A DNA stretch of 8,610 nt from contig DASQLQ010000016.1 in the NCBI GenBank assembly GCA_035629935.1, positions 1 through 8,610 of the forward strand. Reading direction: 5' to 3'. The position numbers and the translations under genes are program-made. The notes under the pieces were generated by a model. It did no database searches and was not told the origin of the DNA. It worked only from the letters and a program-made list of their open reading frames with translations. The DNA comes from DASQLQ01 sp035629935 (GTDB lineage Bacteria > Actinomycetota > CADDZG01 > WHSQ01). How positions within the stretch are numbered: position 1 is the first letter of the stretch; every line of letters starts with the position of its first letter. Shown here in pieces: positions 1 through 5,341 of the stretch.

Positions 1-500
1 TCGACATCGTCGGCGATCTCGGCCCCCGCAGACATCGACCCAAGGTCGCCTCGACGATCGCTCCCTCCTGCCGCCAATCGCATCGCCTTGGGGCCTGCAG
101 CGATGACCGCCTTCGCCGCGGCGAGGGGCGTCAGGTTGTAGGAGGGGGCTTTGTGCACCGTCACTCCGCGCTTCTCGTACAGAGCGCGGTAATGCTCGGG
201 CACGTCACCGCCGAGTCCCAAGGTGACGTCGAATCCCATAGCCGACCCATGGAGCACGACGGCCGCAGCCCACGATGAGGTTCCCGCCCCGTAGGTGACC
301 AGATGTTTCGCGCCCTTGTTTTTTGCGTGGGCAAGGATGTACTCGAGCTTCCGGACCTTGTTGCCGCCCCAAGCCCCGCAAGATTCTTCGACCTTCGCCC
401 AGACCTCTGTGCCGAGATCGGCCGAAGCCTGATCGAGGCGTCGAACGGGGGTGGGCCACGTGCCGATCGATAAACGGGGCAACAGGTCACTGGTGAGCAT
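1..500 (-). CDS. PLP-dependent enzyme, ACC deaminase/D-cysteine desulfhydrase type (5' part only)
   Basis: The reading frame starts at ATG 500-498 and runs off the left edge after 166 residues, so the C-terminal half is missing from the window. Fold-type II PLP enzymes of the 1-aminocyclopropane-1-carboxylate deaminase/D-cysteine desulfhydrase group carry GGNKxRKLEY near the N-terminus, and residues 45-53 here (GGNKVRKLE) match it. Lys48 is the expected Schiff-base lysine. A later glycine-rich stretch (AAGGSDRRGDLGS, about 143-155) sits where relatives have a GGSSPLG-like motif. One oddity is that the loop normally reading SNH, which holds the substrate carboxylate, reads TSSW here (about 74-77), so the substrate may differ from the named enzymes. 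It diverges from the R2lox gene. No clear Shine-Dalgarno precedes the ATG, so a leaderless start is possible. The family is secure; the reaction is not. Confidence 0.8.
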   Translation of the reverse strand, partial: MLTSDLLPRLSIGTWPTPVRRLDQASADLGTEVWAKVEESCGAWGGNKVRKLEYILAHAKNKGAKHLVTYGAGTSSWAAAVVLHGSAMGFDVTLGLGGDVPEHYRALYEKRGVTVHKAPSYNLTPLAAAKAVIAAGPKAMRLAAGGSDRRGDLGSMSAGAEIADDV

Positions 501-511
501 GACTAGGAAGG

Positions 512-537
512 TTGCCGCACCCGGCCGGGGGCGGCAA
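512..537. other. GC-rich palindrome in the divergent intergenic gap
   Basis: The 7-base arms TTGCCGC (512-518) and GCGGCAA (531-537) are perfect inverted repeats. Between them lies a second perfect palindrome, CCCGGCCGGG (520-529). The structure fills most of the 46-base gap between the divergent PLP enzyme and R2lox-SCP2 genes. Its position fits an operator shared by both genes, or simply a stable hairpin at the start of one transcript. No regulator gene lies beside it, so its role is inference. Confidence 0.45.
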
Positions 538-546
538 GATGGCTCG

Positions 547-2022
547 ATGGCTGTGACCGAGGACACACACGATCTGAAGGAGCTTGCTCAGGTCGATCCC
601 GACTCGATCCTGGACTCACTCAACGAGACAATCGCCCGTCGGATGCCGTCCTACCGGGACCTGTACCGGCGGTGGGAACGACTGAACTGGCGTGTGTCCG
701 ACCTGGATTTCACACAGGACCGGCGCGATTGGCTGGCTCTCGACGAGCATCACAAGGAACGTCTGCTGTGGACACTGGCTTCTTTCTACGTCGCAGAGCA
801 GCGTGTGGCCGCAACTCTTACCCCGTACGTGAGCGCCGCGCCGTTACTTGAACAGAAGATCTTCTTGACCACTCAACTCGTCGACGAGACGAGGCACGCT
901 GTGTTCTTCGACCGGTGGTTCGAAGAGGTAGTGGCGGCGGGGGATGGCGACCTTAGAGAGCGACTTATGTCGTCTCGTCGCTGGCTCGGTCCCGGCTTCG
1001 CGCCACTGTTCGACGAGTACCTCGAGGACATCACGTCAGAGCTCCGAGAGCGGCCGGGTGACATCAGGCTGTTTGCCAAAGCGGTCGCCGTGTACCACAT
1101 CGTTATCGAAGGGGTACTTGCCTTGACGGGTCAGAAGTTCATCCTTGCGTGGGCGCGCAACGAGAAGATCCTCCCCGGCTTCCGGGGAGGATTCACGGCG
1201 GTAGCGCGCGACGAGTCGCGTCACGTTGCGTTCGGTGCTCGTGTGATCCGGGATCTCCTCGCACAGGACCCGACCCTCTTGAAGGAGATCCACGAAGGCA
1301 TCGCGGAGTCACTGCATCTCGGGACGCGCCTGTACCAGCCCCCGAACGGCGACGTCACGTTCACCAGTGCGTTCGGCTACTCGCTCGGGGATCTCTTCAA
1401 CTACGGCGGGGTCCAACTCGAAAAGAAGATGCGCGCGATCGGGATACCGATGCCCGATGTTGATATCGGCCTTCCCAACGTCACTGATGCACTGTGGCCT
1501 CCCCCAGGTGGCGGGTTCATCGCGGTCGACTGGACTCAGAGGTTGTCGATGTTCGGCCTGCGCGCTCTTAGCCGCGCAGTCCCGCGCATGGCGCCCGGCG
1601 TGTCGATCATGATGCTGTACCTGGGGTTCGCCGCACACGCAGCGCAGGGTGCCGATGCCGTTTACGAGATGGACCTGAAGGGGACCGGGGGTGGTGTGTT
1701 CACCGTGACCGTCGACGACGGCGATTGCCGGATCGTGATCGGTAGGACGGAACGCCGGCCAGATGTCGTCTACGAGATGGATGCCGAGATCTGGGCACAG
1801 ATGGCCGCCGGGCTGGCGACGGGCGACGAAGCGGTGCTGCTCGGCAAGCTCCGTATCAAAGGGAATCCCGATCTGGGGAGGAAGTTCAACGACTTCTTCA
1901 CGCCGCCGGGTAACCCACCGGTGAGGGCGGCATCCCGCTCATCGCAGGACACTCCGCCCTCGAAGTCCGGTTTGCTACGCCCGCTTATGGGGCGGGTATT
2001 GCGGAGGGCTCGCGCCGCCTGA
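547..2022 (+). CDS. R2-like ligand-binding oxidase (R2lox) fused to a C-terminal SCP2 sterol-carrier domain
   Basis: A 491-residue protein in two parts. Residues about 30-310 are an R2-type ferritin-like metal oxidase with all six metal ligands: Glu84 (AEQRV), Glu114 and His117 (DETRH), Glu188 (VIEGVLALTG), Glu223 and His226 (DESRH). Val87, three after the first Glu, and Tyr183, five before the fourth ligand, sit where R2lox proteins (Rv0233 of M. tuberculosis) form their Val-Tyr ether crosslink. This marks R2lox rather than a true ribonucleotide reductase subunit. R2lox uses a Mn/Fe centre and binds a long-chain fatty acid; its natural reaction is unknown. Residues about 353-458 resemble an SCP2 domain (GADAVYEMDLKG, DAEIWAQMAAG, GKLRIKGNPDLG), which binds lipids. 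A cytosolic oxidase acting on a lipid is the inference. ATG 547 is chosen because the in-frame ATGs at 451 and 499 run into the divergent PLP gene. The 3' end overlaps the convergent cupredoxin gene by 38 bases. Confidence 0.88.
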   Translation: MAVTEDTHDLKELAQVDPDSILDSLNETIARRMPSYRDLYRRWERLNWRVSDLDFTQDRRDWLALDEHHKERLLWTLASFYVAEQRVAATLTPYVSAAPLLEQKIFLTTQLVDETRHAVFFDRWFEEVVAAGDGDLRERLMSSRRWLGPGFAPLFDEYLEDITSELRERPGDIRLFAKAVAVYHIVIEGVLALTGQKFILAWARNEKILPGFRGGFTAVARDESRHVAFGARVIRDLLAQDPTLLKEIHEGIAESLHLGTRLYQPPNGDVTFTSAFGYSLGDLFNYGGVQLEKKMRAIGIPMPDVDIGLPNVTDALWPPPGGGFIAVDWTQRLSMFGLRALSRAVPRMAPGVSIMMLYLGFAAHAAQGADAVYEMDLKGTGGGVFTVTVDDGDCRIVIGRTERRPDVVYEMDAEIWAQMAAGLATGDEAVLLGKLRIKGNPDLGRKFNDFFTPPGNPPVRAASRSSQDTPPSKSGLLRPLMGRVLRRARAA

Positions 2023-2587
2023 GCATCAGCGTCCGCCATGCGAGACCGCTGATGGCGATGACTGCGATCGCACCGAGTGCAAGAAGTGCCGGTGACATCG
2101 ACGACTCCGTCTTGACCGCGCTCGTTGGTTCGACCTCTGACGCACCTCCACCCGAGTCGGAACGGATCTCTTCGATCGCTGCCGCGCCTGCATCCAGATC
2201 TGCTGCGGCAGTGGCATCACCGACGACCACGGCTCCAACCATGGCGGGGTGGTAAGCGCAGTAGTACGGGAACACGCCCTCCTCCTTGAAGGCGAACGAG
2301 ATCGTGTCTCCCTGCGCCAACGGCCTTTCCGAGCCCCAGGTGAAGGCAGCGCCCGTCACCGTGTGATCGTACGGATCCTTGTTGCTCCACGTCACGCGGT
2401 CACCGGGCTCCACGTAGAGGACGGTGGGAGTGAAGGAGCACTCGGCTATGAGGCCGGTATCTCCGCTCTCCGAGGTCATCTCCATCCCCATGGGGCCGTG
2501 GCAGCCCCCACCGGCAATGGCGCTGGGCATGCCACTTAGGACGGCGAACGTTCCTAGGACTGCAAGAAGGCATAAGCGACGACGCAT
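1985..2587 (-). CDS. Membrane-anchored type 1 copper protein (plastocyanin/amicyanin-like cupredoxin)
   Basis: A 200-residue exported protein. Residues 1-25 form a signal peptide (MRRR, a hydrophobic core, then SAIA just before GGGCH). The cupredoxin domain spans about 45-123 and shows all four type 1 copper ligands: His75 (DPYDHTVT), then Cys110, His113 and Met116 in CAYHPAM, the amicyanin spacing. Cys29 and Cys50 could form a disulfide. A linker rich in Ala, Glu and Ser follows, then a membrane helix (about 165-188) and an Arg-rich tail (LRRREP), so the copper domain should face outward, tethered to the cell membrane. The likely role is one-electron transfer or copper/redox sensing. ATG 2587 is set by a strong AAGGAG six bases upstream and by the signal peptide. 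It is the third gene after the sigma and anti-sigma genes and has its own ECF-type promoter. Confidence 0.9.
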   Translation of the reverse strand: MRRRLCLLAVLGTFAVLSGMPSAIAGGGCHGPMGMEMTSESGDTGLIAECSFTPTVLYVEPGDRVTWSNKDPYDHTVTGAAFTWGSERPLAQGDTISFAFKEEGVFPYYCAYHPAMVGAVVVGDATAAADLDAGAAAIEEIRSDSGGGASEVEPTSAVKTESSMSPALLALGAIAVIAISGLAWRTLMLRRREPSAIPAP

Positions 2588-2593
2588 AACCGT

Positions 2594-2599
2594 CTCCTT
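2594..2599 (-). promoter_or_regulatory. Shine-Dalgarno site of the cupredoxin gene
   Basis: On the minus strand AAGGAG lies six bases before ATG 2587. It fixes this start over the longer in-frame reading that begins at 2734 inside the anti-sigma gene. Confidence 0.8.
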
Positions 2600-2621
2600 T
2601 TCCGGAGTGGGTATCACCCTG

Positions 2622-2649
2622 CATACGCCGCGAAGAGCGGTTTGGTTCC
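2622..2649 (-). promoter_or_regulatory. ECF-type promoter of the cupredoxin gene
   Basis: The minus strand reads GGAACC (2649-2644), a 16-base spacer, then CGTATG (2627-2622). GGAAC is the classic -35 element of ECF sigma factors. The same -35, the same 16-base spacing and the same spacer end (TCGCGG, then Y-GTA) occur before the neighbouring sigma gene. The element starts one base after the anti-sigma stop codon and gives a predicted start site near 2614, about 27 bases before the cupredoxin ATG with the Shine-Dalgarno inside. This suggests the cupredoxin is a direct target of the sigma factor encoded beside it. Confidence 0.65.
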
Positions 2650-3408
2650 CTACTCGAGCGAAGACGCAATCTCGAGGGCTTCGGCCATGGATCTGGCCCC
2701 CTCGATCCGGTAGGTCACCCCGGCTTCCTCCCATAGAAGGACCGGCCCGGCGATCCTCACTGACTCCTCTACGAACTCGCCATCGGCGACGTAATAGAAG
2801 ACGTGCGACCCACTGACCCAGAAGCCCGGCGTTCCGTTGACATCCGGGAATTCGACCTCTCCTCCGCTGCCGGAAATCTTCTTGAAGAACCCTTCATCGA
2901 GCTGGGCGACAAACTGGGTTACTAGAGCGGGCTTTCTCTCTCCATCGACGAAGAAGGACACGAGCCCGCCTTGGACGCTTCGGTCGAGGTAGACGAGCGG
3001 TGCTCCGTTGAATCTGGCAGGGACTTTGATCTCGAAATCGACGAATGCTCGTGCTTCCCCCACGTCGACATGTTCTCCGAGTTCGCCCGCGTTGGGGCCC
3101 GACCGCAACGGGCCGACGGGTGGCGGTTCGCCTTCCAAGTCGATATGGATACCCGCCACCCCCAGGAGGTCGGCCACGGCGCGTCTGGCCGTGGGCGAGA
3201 ACGTAAGGGTCGCCGCGAACGCGACTACCAGGGCGGCGACCGCGATCGCCGGCCGGTACCAGCGAGGCCGAGGAAAGAGCCTGGCCACGGACGTTGTCGG
3301 CGTGTCCTCGATTCGAGAGCGAACCACCCCCGCCAAAGCGGGTGTTGGCGGGTATTCGACACCGGCGGCCAGCTGTTGCAGCGCGGAGTCGAGGCGGTCA
3401 GGCCTCAA
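2650..3408 (-). CDS. Probable membrane anti-sigma factor partner of the ECF sigma factor
   Basis: A 252-residue protein with a cytosolic N-terminal part (1-50), one membrane helix (about 53-70) and an extracytoplasmic C-terminal domain (about 85-252) rich in beta-type sequence. Just after the helix, SPTARRAVADLLGVAGIHI resembles a stretch seen in other actinobacterial sigma-linked membrane proteins. The assignment rests mainly on position and topology: it follows the ECF sigma gene and overlaps its end. The usual zinc anti-sigma motif (HxxxCxxC) is absent, and the N-terminal part holds no cysteine. The start is TTG (3408-3406), because an in-frame stop lies two codons upstream. GGGGGTGA precedes it, and the start lies inside the last codons of the sigma gene, so translation is probably coupled. 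The outer domain may sense a redox, copper or envelope signal, which is inference. Confidence 0.7.
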   Translation of the reverse strand: MRPDRLDSALQQLAAGVEYPPTPALAGVVRSRIEDTPTTSVARLFPRPRWYRPAIAVAALVVAFAATLTFSPTARRAVADLLGVAGIHIDLEGEPPPVGPLRSGPNAGELGEHVDVGEARAFVDFEIKVPARFNGAPLVYLDRSVQGGLVSFFVDGERKPALVTQFVAQLDEGFFKKISGSGGEVEFPDVNGTPGFWVSGSHVFYYVADGEFVEESVRIAGPVLLWEEAGVTYRIEGARSMAEALEIASSLE

Positions 3409-3997
3409 AGGTCACCCCCGCTGCATCGAGTTGCTTACGCAACCGGCCCATGGCACGCGAGAGCTTCGACTTCACGGTGCCCTGTCTGCATCGCATGACC
3501 TCTGCCATCTCCTTCTCGCTCAACTCCAAGAAGTAGCGGTAACCGATCACCAACCTGTCGTCATCGGACAACTTGCTCATCGCAGCCAACAGGGTCTCCT
3601 GGTCTTCACGCGCGAGAGCCGCTCGTTCGGGAGATGGGACCGCATCCCCCTGGGTGTCTCCCAACCCACCCGAGCGGCTCTCGGCCATTCGTAGAGCGAG
3701 CGAGTCTCGCCGCGACCCCGACCGCAGTCGGTTGCGCGCTTCGTTGGCGACGATGGCGAGCAACCACGGTCGGAACGATGCTCCGCTTCGGAACTGCCCC
3801 AGGGCGCGGTATGCCTTGACAAACGCTTCTTGCGCAGCGTCCTCAGCATCGTCGGCATGCGCCGCGACGAAGTAGGCGGTTCTGAAGGCGGCTTGTTGGT
3901 GTCGTTCGACGAGTTGTTCGTACGCATCAACGTCGCCACGCTTCGCTCGTTCGACTAGCTCTTGGTCCTCCAGTGGTCGGCCCTCCACAGGAGTCAT
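3398..3997 (-). CDS. ECF-family RNA polymerase sigma factor
   Basis: A 199-residue sigma-70 family protein with only regions 2 and 4, as in ECF factors. Region 2 (about 24-92) includes the core-binding stretch DDAEDAAQEAFVKAYRAL and the promoter-melting segment with FRPWLLAIVANEARN. A variable linker follows (about 95-130). Region 4 (about 135-190) has the helix-turn-helix LSEKEMAEVMRCRQGTVKSKLSRA and should read the -35 element. The anti-sigma gene begins inside its last codons. No good Shine-Dalgarno precedes ATG 3997; the candidate autoregulatory promoter would start transcription only a few bases upstream, which fits a leaderless or near-leaderless mRNA. The protein probably directs its own operon and the cupredoxin gene. 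The exact ECF subgroup cannot be assigned by eye. Confidence 0.93.
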   Translation of the reverse strand: MTPVEGRPLEDQELVERAKRGDVDAYEQLVERHQQAAFRTAYFVAAHADDAEDAAQEAFVKAYRALGQFRSGASFRPWLLAIVANEARNRLRSGSRRDSLALRMAESRSGGLGDTQGDAVPSPERAALAREDQETLLAAMSKLSDDDRLVIGYRYFLELSEKEMAEVMRCRQGTVKSKLSRAMGRLRKQLDAAGVTFEA

Positions 3998-4008
3998 CTT
4001 CCGAGGTA

Positions 4009-4036
4009 GTTACACCGCGAGCAGGGAATCGGTTCC
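4009..4036 (-). promoter_or_regulatory. Candidate autoregulatory ECF promoter of the sigma gene
   Basis: The minus strand has GGAACC (4036-4031), 16 bases, then TGTAAC (4014-4009). Compared with the element before the cupredoxin gene, the -35 is identical, the spacing is equal, 10 of 16 spacer bases match, and the block TCGCGG-Y-GTA is shared. The predicted start site lies near 4000-4003, about 3-6 bases before ATG 3997. ECF sigma genes often transcribe themselves this way. Confidence 0.65.
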
Positions 4037-4061
4037 AATCCCAGAAGTATCCAAACGCGGG

Positions 4062-4089
4062 GCAGCCCCCCTCCTAAGAGGGGGGCTGC
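4062..4089 (-). terminator. Strong hairpin, probable terminator after the GlsB-like gene
   Basis: Perfect 12-base arms (GCAGCCCCCCTC at 4062-4073, GAGGGGGGCTGC at 4078-4089) enclose the four-base loop CTAA. The hairpin begins 66 bases past the stop of the GlsB-like gene and just upstream of the sigma promoter, so it would insulate the ECF operon. The T-run after it on the minus strand is poor (CGCGTTTGG), as is common in high-GC actinobacterial terminators. On the plus strand no gene reads into it. Confidence 0.7.
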
Positions 4090-4098
4090 TCGGCGGTT

Positions 4099-4123
4099 CC
4101 GGTCGGTCGCGGGTTCCGACCGG
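4099..4123 (-). repeat. Second hairpin in tandem with the terminator
   Basis: The arms CCGGTCGG (4099-4106) and CCGACCGG (4116-4123) pair perfectly around a nine-base loop. It lies between the GlsB-like stop and the stronger hairpin, so the two form a tandem structure in the 3' end of that transcript. It may aid termination or protect the mRNA end. Confidence 0.5.
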
Positions 4124-4155
4124 GTGAGCGGACTAGACGGTGGGCGGGGCTAGCG

Positions 4156-4413
4156 TCACACCGTTGTCCGACTGCCTGTGGCCATGCGCCTGTAGATCCA
4201 AAGGATCAACATCGCGACCAAGACTGAGCCGATCCAGTCGACGCCCTGGGTCTCCCCAAAGACGGCGCCGAACAGATAGCCACCTATAACTGCCCCGATG
4301 ATCCCTATGACGATCGTGGCGATGATCCCCACGGGGTCAGATCCGGGTAGCAAGAAACGAGCGAGTATCCCGACAACGAGCCCCACGAGGATGTAAACGA
4401 GGATTTCTCCCAT
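4156..4413 (-). CDS. GlsB/YeaQ/YmgE-family small stress membrane protein
   Basis: An 85-residue, very hydrophobic protein with three membrane helices (about 4-21, 27-51, 59-76), glycine-rich packing (GIIGAVIGGYLFG) and a short basic tail (YRRMATGSRTTV). This is the size and pattern of the GlsB/YeaQ/YmgE ('transglycosylase-associated') family, found in many bacteria and often induced by general stress; the molecular role is not known. ATG 4413 has a clear GGAGGA nine bases upstream. A SigB/SigF-type promoter lies about 60 bases upstream, matching the stress link of the family. A small hairpin sits in the leader just before the ribosome site, and tandem hairpins follow the stop. The gene appears to be a single-gene transcript, divergent from the short-chain dehydrogenase. 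Confidence 0.9.
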   Translation of the reverse strand: MGEILVYILVGLVVGILARFLLPGSDPVGIIATIVIGIIGAVIGGYLFGAVFGETQGVDWIGSVLVAMLILWIYRRMATGSRTTV

Positions 4414-4430
4414 AACGTTTTCTCCTCCGT

Positions 4431-4450
4431 TCCGCTCTTCGGCGAGCGGA
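4431..4450 (-). other. Leader hairpin just upstream of the GlsB-like ribosome site
   Basis: On the minus strand, seven-base arms TCCGCTC and GAGCGGA (4450-4444 and 4437-4431) enclose the loop GCCGAA. The structure ends two bases before the GGAGGA Shine-Dalgarno (4428-4423). It would form in the 5' leader made from the SigB-type promoter and could stabilise the mRNA or affect ribosome access. Confidence 0.4.
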
Positions 4451-4471
4451 CTTTGTCTGTCGTAGGTTTCG

Positions 4472-4497
4472 ATACCCGGCCTCCAAAGGCCCGAAAC
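4472..4497 (-). promoter_or_regulatory. General-stress (SigB/SigF-type) promoter of the GlsB-like gene
   Basis: The minus strand reads GTTTCG (4497-4492), exactly 14 bases, then GGGTAT (4477-4472). This matches the SigB/SigF consensus (GTTT-N14/15-GGGTA) of Gram-positive general-stress sigma factors. The start site would be near 4465, giving a leader of about 52 bases. An inverted copy GTTTCG (4466-4471) and an inner GGCCT/AGGCC repeat make the region symmetric, so it may also bind a regulator. Confidence 0.7.
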
Positions 4498-4535
4498 GCA
4501 GCGTGGTCAAAAAAATTCGCTCCGTCACCAAAAAA

Positions 4536-4542
4536 AGGGAGA
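4536..4542 (+). promoter_or_regulatory. Shine-Dalgarno site supporting the GTG start of the SDR gene
   Basis: AGGGAGA ends four bases before GTG 4547 and follows an A-rich stretch. It supports the GTG as the true start. The TGASSGLG cofactor loop then begins at residue 9, the normal place in the family. Confidence 0.7.
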
Positions 4543-4546
4543 TCAA

Positions 4547-5341
4547 GTGGAATCGAGAGTGGTTGTTGTCACGGGGGCTTCTAGTGGCCTCGGGCGTCGG
4601 ACGGCCCTGGATCTGGCCGCCGAGGGTCATCGGGTCTGCGTCGCCGCCCGGCGGGAAGAGCGCCTGACGGAGCTCGTGGACGAGATGGGAGGCACGGCTG
4701 CCGGGCACTCATCCCACGTGACCGATGTCTCCGACCGGGCCCAGGTGAAGACGCTGGCCACCCACGTACGAGACACCTATGGCCGCTGTGACGTCCTGAT
4801 CAACAACGCAGGGATCCCCGGGCGTGAGACCTTCGGCCCCGACGCGGTCGAGAAGATCCAAGACGTCATGAACGTCAACTTCTACGGGGCGGTCTTCTGC
4901 ACGGCCGAGCTGTACGACCTACTGCTGGCATCGACCCCGTCGCACGTGATCAACGTGACATCTGTGGCGGGCCGCATCGCGACCCCGGGCTTCGCCTCTT
5001 ACTCCGCGTCGAAGTTCGCACTCGTGGGCTGGACGGAATCCCTTCAGCCCGAACTGGCCAAGAAGGGCATCTACGTGTCTTCGATCGAGCCGGGCTTCAT
5101 CCCTACCGAGGGTTTCCCACAGGAGAGCCTCACCAGCGATCCGATGCTGAGCCGAATCCTGGGTACCGATGCAGATGTTTCGGCAGCCATCCGCGATGCG
5201 ATCGCTCACCGGAAGCCGCAGCGCGTGGTCCCGCGTTGGTACTACCTCCTCCAGGTACCAAAGCTTCTAGCTCCGCCGGTGTATCGGTTCGTTCTCAACA
5301 AGGTCATGGACTCGCCGGTGGCGAAGAAGGTCGGGTCCTAG
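4547..5341 (+). CDS. Short-chain dehydrogenase/reductase (classical SDR)
   Basis: A 264-residue Rossmann-fold oxidoreductase with the full classical SDR set: the cofactor loop TGASSGLG (9-16), NNAG (86-89), the catalytic Asn109 (MNVNF), Ser139, Tyr152 and Lys156 (YSASK), and EPGFIPT (181-187) after the active site. Arg35 and Arg36 at the end of the second strand favour NADP(H) over NAD(H). The C-terminal segment (PRWYYLLQVPKLLAPPVYRFVLNKVM) is hydrophobic and could form a substrate lid or touch the membrane; similar tails occur in SDRs acting on lipids. The substrate cannot be named. The gene starts with GTG, diverges from the GlsB-like gene and ends in a CTAG that also supplies the stop of the convergent phosphoesterase gene. 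Confidence 0.93.
   Translation: MESRVVVVTGASSGLGRRTALDLAAEGHRVCVAARREERLTELVDEMGGTAAGHSSHVTDVSDRAQVKTLATHVRDTYGRCDVLINNAGIPGRETFGPDAVEKIQDVMNVNFYGAVFCTAELYDLLLASTPSHVINVTSVAGRIATPGFASYSASKFALVGWTESLQPELAKKGIYVSSIEPGFIPTEGFPQESLTSDPMLSRILGTDADVSAAIRDAIAHRKPQRVVPRWYYLLQVPKLLAPPVYRFVLNKVMDSPVAKKVGS

Noticed and set aside
260..287. A further GGAACC-N16/17-CGTC match on the minus strand
   Set aside because: It lies inside the PLP enzyme coding region with no gene start downstream in the right position, so it is probably chance.
451..546. Longer N-terminus of the R2lox-SCP2 protein from ATG 451 or ATG 499
   Set aside because: Both starts lie in or touch the divergent PLP enzyme gene, and the extra residues (rich in Arg and Gly) do not look like the family N-terminus. 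ATG 547 fits the gap and the family length.
2588..2734. Extended start of the cupredoxin at 2734
   Set aside because: It would put 49 residues encoded inside the anti-sigma gene before a clear signal peptide, and a strong Shine-Dalgarno stands before ATG 2587.
3008..3694. Long plus-strand open frame opposite the sigma and anti-sigma genes
   Set aside because: The translation is low-complexity (Arg, Ser, Ala, Pro), shows no motif and lies opposite two well-supported genes. High GC makes such frames common.
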